Assembly: GCA_050292445.1 (NCBI GenBank)
Contig: JBNKLQ010000216.1
Location: 1 to 10,850, forward strand
Length of the DNA stretch: 10,850 nucleotides
Source of the DNA: Leptofilum sp050292445
Lineage (GTDB): Bacteria; Chloroflexota; Anaerolineae; Promineifilales; Promineifilaceae
Reading direction: 5' to 3'
Shown here: one piece after another, positions 1 through 5,410 of the stretch
How the letters are laid out: the number at the start of each line of letters is the position of its first letter
How positions within the stretch are numbered: position 1 is the first letter of the stretch
The notes under the pieces: generated by a model
Told to the model about the DNA's origin: nothing
The model's input: only the letters and a program-made list of their open reading frames with translations
Database searches by the model: none
Translations under genes and position numbers: made by a program

Positions 1-244
1 TGGAGAGGTCGCTGTCAAAAACGGCCGTACGCCCATCCACCGTCGCACAAATCTGGCCAGCTTCCACCCCCTTTTGCATCAATTCTGGCAAACCCGCCTC
101 AATGATGGGGCTGCGCCCTGCGTTAATCATCTCCACCTTCGTGGGATTCACATCCACGCCGATGACCCGATGCCCATTGTCCGCCAGGGCAGCAGCGGAA
201 ACCGCCCCAACGTAGCCTAAGCCAAAAATGCTGATGTTTGCCAT
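1..244 (-). CDS. GDP-mannose / UDP-glucose 6-dehydrogenase, N-terminal part (cut by window edge)
   Basis: This is the first 81 codons of an NAD-dependent nucleotide-sugar dehydrogenase, which oxidises C6 of GDP-mannose or UDP-glucose to a uronic acid in the cytoplasm, supplying an acidic sugar for polysaccharide synthesis. The protein opens with a Rossmann beta-strand and the dinucleotide-binding glycines G8, G10 and G13 (FGLGYVGAV), followed by the acidic residue D31 in GVDV that normally holds the adenosine ribose. The pattern IN-x-G-x-SPI-x-E-x-GL (residues 40-52) and the FGLGYVGAV opening resemble Pseudomonas AlgD more than UDP-glucose dehydrogenases, so GDP-mannose is the preferred guess. 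The catalytic Cys and the C-terminal domain lie outside the window, so substrate cannot be settled. The ATG at 242-244 has a good GAGGAG ribosome site 9 bases upstream. It follows two glycosyltransferase genes after a 128-bp gap. Confidence 0.87.
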   Translation of the reverse strand, partial: MANISIFGLGYVGAVSAAALADNGHRVIGVDVNPTKVEMINAGRSPIIEAGLPELMQKGVEAGQICATVDGRTAVFDSDLS

Positions 245-253
245 ATCCTATTT

Positions 254-259
254 CTCCTC
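254..259 (-). promoter_or_regulatory. Ribosome binding site of the nucleotide-sugar dehydrogenase
   Basis: GAGGAG on the minus strand, 9 bases before the ATG at 242-244. It is one of the stronger Shine-Dalgarno sequences in the window and fixes the start of the dehydrogenase. The gene has its own full site, unlike the tightly coupled genes upstream. Confidence 0.75.
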
Positions 260-270
260 AAAAGCAAACC

Positions 271-343
271 GCAGAGAGCGCGGAGAACGCAGAGAATAGA
301 AAAAGAGAATCTGCGTAATCTGTGTAATCTGCGGATTTTTATT
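271..343. repeat. Noncoding repeat-like stretch (GCAGAGA / GATTACRCA type) in the 245-372 gap
   Basis: The 128-bp gap between genes 2 and 1 has no gene but carries internal short repeats. On the plus strand there are GCAGAGAG, GCGGAGAA and CGCAGAGAA in tandem, then AATCTGCGT, AATCTGTGT and AATCTGCGG, then GGATTTTTAT. The boxes GAGCGCGGAGAA (276-287) and GCGGATTTTTAT (331-342) recur, each with one mismatch, at 2673-2684 and 2709-2720, in the same order and orientation. No convincing terminator hairpin or -35/-10 pair is visible, so the gap gives no clear evidence either for or against co-transcription of gene 1. Confidence 0.6.
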
Positions 344-372
344 CACTGTGATGTGTCCAGTACATAAGTTAA

Positions 373-1395
373 TTAGCCCAATGACTGCTGAATCAATTCG
401 GTAAGCAGCGTGATTTTATTGTGCCATTCTTGCTGCTGCTCGGTCTGCAACTGTTTAATGCCGGATTGGTAACGGCCGTATTCCCCCATCATCTCCTGCA
501 CCCCTTGGCCAATACCCGGCGTCGTGTTATCTACATGTACCGTGCCCTTGTTGAAGTATGTGCGCAGCAGCGGCCAGTCCGATGTAATAATTGGCTTGCC
601 CAGCGACAGCGCCTCGCAGGCACCACGCTGCATCGTGTGGTTGCGTGTGGTTAGGCACATGACCGCCTGGCAACCATCCAGCATCGCGTAATATTCCTCG
701 TTGGGCAGAAAGCCGGTGAAGTGAACATTGGGCGGAACTGGGCCAGGGATGGGCTGCCCGTCACTGCGTTTTTTGCCCGTTACGTAAAAATGCACATCTT
801 CCGTTTTGGCGGCGGCAGCCAGCACCTCGGCCAGCGGCTCGTCCTCGGCAAAGGTGTTGACGACAACCACGTTAAATTCGCCGTCGAACGGATAAGCCCC
901 GGACTTGGGGAACGTGGTGGGGATGTCGCGCAGAACAAAGGCGTGGCCACCCCAACTGTTGATTTGCTCTTGAAAATGTTCGTTGGTGACGATGGTGGTC
1001 ACCGCCTGGCGAGCCAAAAAGCGGTATAGCCATTGGGGGCGCGTCCAGTATGGTGCCTGCATCGCATCGCTGTGAGCGTCTACGACGAAACGGCCGTTCA
1101 TCAGCGCGCAATACAAATAAACAAAAAAGACGGCAAAGCTGGGCGGGCTCTGCACAAATACGATTTTGGGCCGCTGGCGAAACAGCAGCCAGAGTGTTTT
1201 TACCGCCTGGGTGCTGTATTTAAACGGTGCCGCCAACAAGCCGCGCCGCTTTGTGGCATGGACAAAGTGCAGCGCATCGATGCCCAATTTCCGGGCAAAA
1301 ACCTGGCTGCGCGGGCCGTGGCTGGGCGGTCCCCAGACCAAAAACAAAGCCTGTTCACAGAGTGGTGCAAATTGTTCGACTGTTTGAGCAATCAT
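373..1395 (-). CDS. GT-B fold glycosyltransferase
   Basis: A 340-residue cytoplasmic or membrane-peripheral glycosyltransferase, probably adding a sugar to a lipid-linked polysaccharide intermediate. The N-terminal Rossmann domain includes VQSPPS (81-86) and VVDAHSDAM (104-112). These recall the nucleotide-sugar transferases related to eukaryotic ALG1 and bacterial GT4 enzymes, but the match is distant. The C-terminal donor-binding domain starts near 174 (FNVVVVNTFAEDEP), continues through FTGFLPNEEY (226-235), and has the donor loop RGACEALSLGKPIITS (257-272). Glu261 fits the second glutamate of the usual E-x7-E motif, while the first is replaced by His253. The ATG at 1393-1395 lies two bases after the stop of the upstream GT4 gene (TAA-TT-ATG), so the two are almost certainly translated together. 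Donor and acceptor cannot be told from sequence. Confidence 0.87.
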   Translation of the reverse strand: MIAQTVEQFAPLCEQALFLVWGPPSHGPRSQVFARKLGIDALHFVHATKRRGLLAAPFKYSTQAVKTLWLLFRQRPKIVFVQSPPSFAVFFVYLYCALMNGRFVVDAHSDAMQAPYWTRPQWLYRFLARQAVTTIVTNEHFQEQINSWGGHAFVLRDIPTTFPKSGAYPFDGEFNVVVVNTFAEDEPLAEVLAAAAKTEDVHFYVTGKKRSDGQPIPGPVPPNVHFTGFLPNEEYYAMLDGCQAVMCLTTRNHTMQRGACEALSLGKPIITSDWPLLRTYFNKGTVHVDNTTPGIGQGVQEMMGEYGRYQSGIKQLQTEQQQEWHNKITLLTELIQQSLG

Positions 1396-1397
1396 AA

Positions 1398-2639
1398 TTA
1401 ATCCATAAATTGTGTTAGTAAACGTTCTACGTTTTTCTCGACTGAAAATGATTCAATGACTGTTTGCCGACCGTGCTGGCCTAGCTGGTTACGGCCGTTC
1501 CTATCATCCAGCAAATCCGCCAACGCCTGGGCTAAGGCTGTGTCATCAGCGGGTGGCACTAGCAGACCGTTCACACCATCCATGACCACCTCGGGAATGC
1601 CGGAATGGCGCGTGGAGACAACCGGAAGTTCCATCGCCATCGCCTCCAAAATCACGTTAGGAATGCCGTCCCGGTCGCCATCCTGGCCGGTGATGCAGGG
1701 CAGCACAAAAATGTCAGCCTCTTGGTATTTGTCGATGACCGCCTGGTGCGGCAGCGCGCCGCACAGCGTTACCGTATCGCCCAAACCAAGCTGCTGAATT
1801 TGGCTGGTCAAGGCCTGCCGGTCTGGGCCTTCGCCGACAATGTGGCATTGAAAATCGTACCCCTGGTCTTTGAGCAAACGGCAGGCACAAAGCAAATGGG
1901 CAAACCCTTTTTTCTCTTTTAGCTGGCCGACAGCGAGCAAAAGCGGGATGGCAGACGGCCGTTTTCGTTCCGTCGGCTGGTACTGGTCGATGTCCAAACC
2001 GTGATAGATACAGTGCAGCTTTTGCCCCAGGCCGTTGCCATTCAGGTTAGCCAGGTGGGTTTCGTTGTACTGCGTGCAGGTGGCTACAAATTTAGCCTCC
2101 GCCATTTTTTCCGGCAGCAGCACGGGATCGACGTAAATGTCGTTGGCGTGGGCGGTGACACTGTACGGCCGGTTCAACAGACGGCTCACGACGATTGCGG
2201 CGGTGGCAGCCCGGTCCACAAAGTGGGCATGGAGATGGTGCCCCGGCTGGCGGCGCAGCAAAAAGGCAGCGTACACGCCGGTGCCAAAATGCAGGATCGT
2301 TTTGAGACGGGCCTTCAAGCTGGGATGTGGCCGGGTGAGCAGGTAGAAAAGGGTGCGCCAGGTGGGGAACGGCCGTAACAATCCAGCCCACAAAAGACTA
2401 ACCACCAACTTGCCGGGCGAAATGGGCAGCAAGTAGCAGACGTCCTGCGCCAATGCCTCCTGCTCCGGCGAAAGCGGCCGCTTCGGACGACGAATAGAGA
2501 CCACCTGCACCTGTACACCGCGCTGCCGCAGCAGCTTGATCTCACGATCAATAAAGGTCGTCGTGAGCAACGGATAGGTACCGATGAGGTATGTCAGTTT
2601 GAAGTTTTCGCTGCTGCTTTTACCAATTTGTGCATGCAT
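1398..2639 (-). CDS. GT4-family glycosyltransferase
   Basis: A 413-residue retaining GT-B glycosyltransferase of the type found in colanic-acid and other exopolysaccharide clusters. N-terminal acceptor domain features: YLIGTYPLLTTTFIDREI (17-34), HAHF (137-140) and SVTAHANDIY (160-169). C-terminal donor domain features: AVGQLKEKKGF (236-246), HIVGEGPDRQAL (266-277), and the loop DGDRDGIPNVILEAMA (320-335), which holds the nucleotide-sugar glutamate motif in a D324-x7-E332 form. DGIPNVLLEAM-type loops are typical of this subgroup. The ATG at 2637-2639 overlaps the end of the beta-helix gene by 20 bp and has AGGAG 10 bases upstream inside that gene; no alternative ATG exists before the conserved YLIGTYP. 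The donor sugar is unknown. Confidence 0.93.
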   Translation of the reverse strand: MHAQIGKSSSENFKLTYLIGTYPLLTTTFIDREIKLLRQRGVQVQVVSIRRPKRPLSPEQEALAQDVCYLLPISPGKLVVSLLWAGLLRPFPTWRTLFYLLTRPHPSLKARLKTILHFGTGVYAAFLLRRQPGHHLHAHFVDRAATAAIVVSRLLNRPYSVTAHANDIYVDPVLLPEKMAEAKFVATCTQYNETHLANLNGNGLGQKLHCIYHGLDIDQYQPTERKRPSAIPLLLAVGQLKEKKGFAHLLCACRLLKDQGYDFQCHIVGEGPDRQALTSQIQQLGLGDTVTLCGALPHQAVIDKYQEADIFVLPCITGQDGDRDGIPNVILEAMAMELPVVSTRHSGIPEVVMDGVNGLLVPPADDTALAQALADLLDDRNGRNQLGQHGRQTVIESFSVEKNVERLLTQFMD

Positions 2640-4338
2640 TAAGGTTGTGCTCCTGCAAAAATATGTTGTGAAGAGCGCAGAGAAAAAACTGTTGAATCTG
2701 AAACATCAGCAGATTTTTATCTATCATGGTTGGTGGTGTGAGTGTCATCTCCTCTGTTTTGTTAGCGGGTAAAGTGGCCTGGCTTGTGCCCGCACTGGCT
2801 GCCGCCCGGAAAATCAGCGGCAGGTATTGACGTTCGTCAAGTGTCACGGTGTCATATTCAAAAGCCCCCATCTCGGCGACCCCGCCACGATAATTACCAA
2901 GAATATCGTCTGCAGGGGCAAAGGTGCGGTCTGCCTGGCCGATGGCGGGACTGGTGCTGGGGAGACGGCCGTATAAATCCACCAACCGTTCAAACTCCTG
3001 CCGAATAGTGGTGTTGCCGCTCAAAAATGCAGTGCCCTGCCAACGGGGCAGCACAACGCCTGACTGATCCGTGTTCAGCTCTGGATCAGCTATCAGGCGC
3101 TGATCATCATCTGTTGGGCTGGCGGGCTCGCCCGATGGAATGGCTGCACCGCCGTTCCAATACAGATTGTTATGCAAAACCAGGTTGATGGTTACGGCCG
3201 CATCACCAGTAGAAAATTTATTTTCGTCTCCAGAGTCGGCGGCACCCATCGTGCCTGTGGGGTCTGCCCAAATGTTGTTGTAGAAGGCAATGTTTTGGTT
3301 CAGCGGATTATCTCCAGTGATATTGATCCAGAAAGCGTAGGCTTTGGCTGGTAAATCGCCTACGATGGTATTGTTGGCAAAGGTCACGTCTTTGGCCCCA
3401 CGCACACCAAAGGCAGCATTGGCTAAATTGTCAGAATTACCGATCATCAGGTTATTCACCACCCACACCATTTCCGCCTCGTGGTAAGGCTTGCCATCGT
3501 TGCCAATTTGCACAAACGTTTCCGCGTCGCCCTCCCAATTGAGGAAAATATTGCGCTGGATCGTGATGCGCTCCGCGCCCTCCAGGCCATCGCTACTGTC
3601 ATTGCTGTCCTTCACCACGATGAAATGTTTGGTATTGCTTTCGTCGGTGCGTCCGCTGCCGGCAAAATCATTGAAAAAGATGTTGTCCTGTATCACCACA
3701 TCGGTGACGCCGTTCACGTCTATGTGCTGATCCGATTCGCCCTGGTTGTAAAAAATATTGTTTTCCACCGTTACAAACCGCGACCCGTCACGAATTTTGA
3801 GCAAATCGTTGTTGTAAGAGTCGTAAAAAATATTGTTGCGGAAGATGACGTTCTCCGACCAGATATCGCCACTCCGATCCATGATCACGATGTAATCGCC
3901 AGATACCGGCCCATTGTGGCGTAATTGGAAGCCTTCAAAAGCCATGTTGCGCACGCCGTCCAGTTCAATGGCCAGGCCATCATTTTCCAGAATGGCGAGG
4001 TAAGGAGTTTCTGCCTTGAAGGTGGTCATGGTTGTAAACCGCTCTTTGAGATTGTTCAGGCCACTGTATGTGCCATCCTTGAACCAGACAGTGCAGCCAT
4101 CATCCGGCACGTTGGCCGAAGCGTATTCCATCGTGGCCCACGGTTCAGCGAAAGTGCCCGGATTGCTGTCGCTGCCCTCAGGCTCGGGGGCCACCCAACG
4201 GGCACATGTACCCATTGGAGCCGTAGGGGAACTCCCCATACCATTTGCGTGGGAGATCAGCAAAGGAATCATCATTGTTGCGAAAGCAAAGCCCAAAGCA
4301 ACCAGCCGACTGGGGTTATGCTGCGTGTCAAAAGACAT
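2620..4338 (-). CDS. Secreted right-handed parallel beta-helix protein (choice-of-anchor / pectate-lyase-like)
   Basis: A 572-residue exported protein. Residues 11-32 form a hydrophobic signal segment (LVALGFAFATMMIPLLISHA), with likely cleavage after SHA. SNPGTFAEPWATMEYA (58-73) is the opening typical of DUF1565-like beta-helix proteins. The body shows a repeating asparagine ladder: RNNIF (167), ENNIF (192), QDNIF (217), QRNIF (261), VNNLM (294), ANNTI (321), YNNIW (353), HNNLY (389). RGGVAEMGAFEY (484-495) is a choice-of-anchor type end, followed by YLPLIF (505-510). Such proteins bind or cleave polysaccharides, or are surface-displayed; the DPHD motif of alginate C5-epimerases is absent, so no catalytic role is claimed. 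The last ~60 residues are low-similarity and read through noncoding-type repeat DNA. ATG at 4336-4338 follows the sulfotransferase stop by 9 bases, with AGGG 7 bases upstream. Confidence 0.88.
   Translation of the reverse strand: MSFDTQHNPSRLVALGFAFATMMIPLLISHANGMGSSPTAPMGTCARWVAPEPEGSDSNPGTFAEPWATMEYASANVPDDGCTVWFKDGTYSGLNNLKERFTTMTTFKAETPYLAILENDGLAIELDGVRNMAFEGFQLRHNGPVSGDYIVIMDRSGDIWSENVIFRNNIFYDSYNNDLLKIRDGSRFVTVENNIFYNQGESDQHIDVNGVTDVVIQDNIFFNDFAGSGRTDESNTKHFIVVKDSNDSSDGLEGAERITIQRNIFLNWEGDAETFVQIGNDGKPYHEAEMVWVVNNLMIGNSDNLANAAFGVRGAKDVTFANNTIVGDLPAKAYAFWINITGDNPLNQNIAFYNNIWADPTGTMGAADSGDENKFSTGDAAVTINLVLHNNLYWNGGAAIPSGEPASPTDDDQRLIADPELNTDQSGVVLPRWQGTAFLSGNTTIRQEFERLVDLYGRLPSTSPAIGQADRTFAPADDILGNYRGGVAEMGAFEYDTVTLDERQYLPLIFRAAASAGTSQATLPANKTEEMTLTPPTMIDKNLLMFQIQQFFLCALHNIFLQEHNLNACTNW
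2650..2654 (-). promoter_or_regulatory. Ribosome binding site of the GT4 gene, inside the beta-helix gene
   Basis: AGGAG on the minus strand, 10 bases before the ATG at 2637-2639. It lies within the last codons of the upstream beta-helix reading frame. This fits either translational coupling, or an originally noncoding spacer that the upstream frame now reads through. Confidence 0.6.
2673..2720. repeat. Second copy of the noncoding repeat boxes, now inside the beta-helix frame
   Basis: GAGCGCAGAGAA (2673-2684) and GCAGATTTTTAT (2709-2720) each match boxes in the 245-372 gap at 11 of 12 positions, with AATCTG between them in both places. The copy is shorter (48 versus 67 bp between outer ends). 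It falls in codons for about residues 540-556 of the beta-helix protein, which there read as an unrelated, phenylalanine- and leucine-rich stretch. The repeat probably came first and the coding is secondary. Confidence 0.5.
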
Positions 4339-4345
4339 GTATGAA

Positions 4346-4349
4346 CCCT
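4346..4349 (-). promoter_or_regulatory. Ribosome binding site of the beta-helix gene, overlapping the upstream stop
   Basis: AGGG on the minus strand, 7 bases before the ATG at 4336-4338. It shares bases with the TAG stop of the sulfotransferase gene (4348-4350), so termination of one and initiation of the next are closely linked. Confidence 0.5.
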
Positions 4350-5340
4350 AATTCTGCCAGGCCGTCTGGTAATCATCGACGATACGATGTTCACGCAGAG
4401 ATCTGCCTTTTCGTTCGCTTATCTTGTCGAACACCAGCCAGCGCGCCATGCGCACCAGTCCCGGCGGCAAAGCTGCTAGGTACTTCAATCGCTCCTTGCC
4501 TGACAGGCGTATGCGGTCTGGCTCATAGCCAAATTCCTGCATCATCCGTCCAGCAAAGGTTTGGATGAAGACAATCTCCCAGGGGGAAATGACCTGACGA
4601 AAACGGCCGATTGATCGCGTAGAAATGACACCAGGTGTAACAGGCTCAAACGATGTGTTCGCTCCTTCCTTGTGATAGCGGGGCGCGCCACTCATGGTGA
4701 GCATCTGCGCAGTGTAACTTTCACCGATAAAGTCGCAGACCTGGCGGAGCGTTTCTTCTGGCTTTTGGGCCAGCGTCTCATAGCGCACAATGAGGAAGCG
4801 ATCTGGGTAGCGCGCTGCCGCGTGGCTGGCCGCACGTGCCGAAGCAAGCCATTTCACCGTGTCTACCCCAAGGCGGCGGCTCGTTGCCTTCAACCGCTTC
4901 AAAACAGATGAATACCGGTCACGCGGATCACGAATGAGATGGATAATTCTGGCCTGGGGGAATTCCTGAAAAACCTGGTCAGCATATTCTTCCGTGTGTA
5001 GCGATTTATCGCCCCAGCGCGTTTTCCCATCTCGCTCGGCGTGGTGCTGGTGGATAAGGGCAAAGAGACGGCCGTAACTCGCCTCCCCTTCCCTTAACTC
5101 ACGGCGAATGCGCTCCGGGTCTGGCTTCAGGTTGACGATTCGTTTGTAAGACAGCATCGTCTTCAGGCAGCGTTCAAAATTCTCCGGCTGGTTTAGATCG
5201 CCAAACTGGCCGTAAAAGTAGCGCCACATGTCGGTGCGCCGCACCATCGACAGGTTTGGGTGCGTGGCCAGCAAGGCGTACATCAGCGTGGTGCCGCTGC
5301 GATTGGTGCCGCTGACAAAAACTGGCTTCGGTTCACTCAT
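4348..5340 (-). CDS. PAPS-dependent sulfotransferase
   Basis: A 330-residue sulfotransferase of the Sulfotransferase_3 type, moving sulfate from PAPS to a hydroxyl or amine of a glycan or small molecule. The 5'-phosphosulfate loop is VSGTNRSGTTLM (9-20) followed by ATHP. The 3'-phosphate site is IHLIRDPRDRYSSV (133-146), with R137 and S145 as the expected contacts. RWGDKSLH (108-115) and RYETL (186-190) are family landmarks. The ATG at 5338-5340 is chosen over an in-frame TTG at 5344-5346 because GAGGGAG sits 7 bases before the ATG but would be only one base from the TTG. Its neighbours, an upstream kinase-glycosyltransferase fusion and downstream glycosyltransferases, point to sulfation of the polysaccharide made here. 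It is only distantly like the other sulfotransferase of the window, so the two probably act on different positions. Confidence 0.93.
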   Translation of the reverse strand: MSEPKPVFVSGTNRSGTTLMYALLATHPNLSMVRRTDMWRYFYGQFGDLNQPENFERCLKTMLSYKRIVNLKPDPERIRRELREGEASYGRLFALIHQHHAERDGKTRWGDKSLHTEEYADQVFQEFPQARIIHLIRDPRDRYSSVLKRLKATSRRLGVDTVKWLASARAASHAAARYPDRFLIVRYETLAQKPEETLRQVCDFIGESYTAQMLTMSGAPRYHKEGANTSFEPVTPGVISTRSIGRFRQVISPWEIVFIQTFAGRMMQEFGYEPDRIRLSGKERLKYLAALPPGLVRMARWLVFDKISERKGRSLREHRIVDDYQTAWQN

Positions 5341-5347
5341 CGTCAAA

Positions 5348-5354
5348 CTCCCTC
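5348..5354 (-). promoter_or_regulatory. Ribosome binding site deciding the sulfotransferase start
   Basis: GAGGGAG on the minus strand, 7 bases before the ATG at 5338-5340. It sits just downstream of the nested palindrome, so folding of that element could affect access to it. Confidence 0.75.
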
Positions 5355-5358
5355 AAAA

Positions 5359-5410
5359 CGTAGCCGAGGATTCCAATCCTCGTTTTGCGCGCTAAGAAAG
5401 CGCGGCTACG
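5359..5410. repeat. Nested palindromic element (three-stem, cloverleaf-like); possible attenuator
   Basis: The 52-bp element has an outer stem CGTAGC (5359-5364) with GCTACG (5405-5410). It encloses hairpin one, CGAGGATT-CC-AATCCTCG (5365-5382, 8-bp perfect stem), a TTTTG linker, and hairpin two, CGCGCT-AAGAA-AGCGCG (5388-5404, 6-bp perfect stem). The outer arm contains the TAG stop (5406-5408) of the upstream kinase-glycosyltransferase gene. In the transcript the element is followed by UUUU and then the ribosome site of the sulfotransferase. It could be a small mobile REP- or MITE-like repeat, a partial terminator or attenuator, or an mRNA-stabilising end. Only one copy is in the window. Confidence 0.7.

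Noticed and set aside
245..372. A promoter or terminator in the spacer before the dehydrogenase gene
   Set aside because: A TGGACA-like hexamer and AT-rich TAAAAAT are present but only about 12 bases apart, and no stable hairpin followed by a T-run is visible on the minus strand.
2474..2481. GCGGCCGC as a further copy of the iterated palindrome
   Set aside because: Both outer bases differ from ACGGCCGT. It shares only the six-base core, which occurs more easily by chance in GC-rich coding DNA, so it was not counted.
3481..3924. A 147-codon open frame on the plus strand opposite the beta-helix gene
   Set aside because: It is the complement of the repetitive Asn-rich rungs, which yields Val/Ile/Leu-rich codons without stops. 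It has no recognisable domain and the minus-strand gene has a clear signal peptide and family motifs.
2620..4338. Alginate C5-epimerase of the AlgG/AlgE type
   Set aside because: The fold and the nearby AlgD-like gene invite this, but the DPHD catalytic motif is not present; the closest string, DQHID at 203-207, does not match.
5359..5410. A tRNA gene suggested by the cloverleaf-like folding
   Set aside because: At 52 bp it is too short, lacks the conserved T-loop GTTCRA and any anticodon arm of normal geometry, and contains the stop codon of a protein gene.
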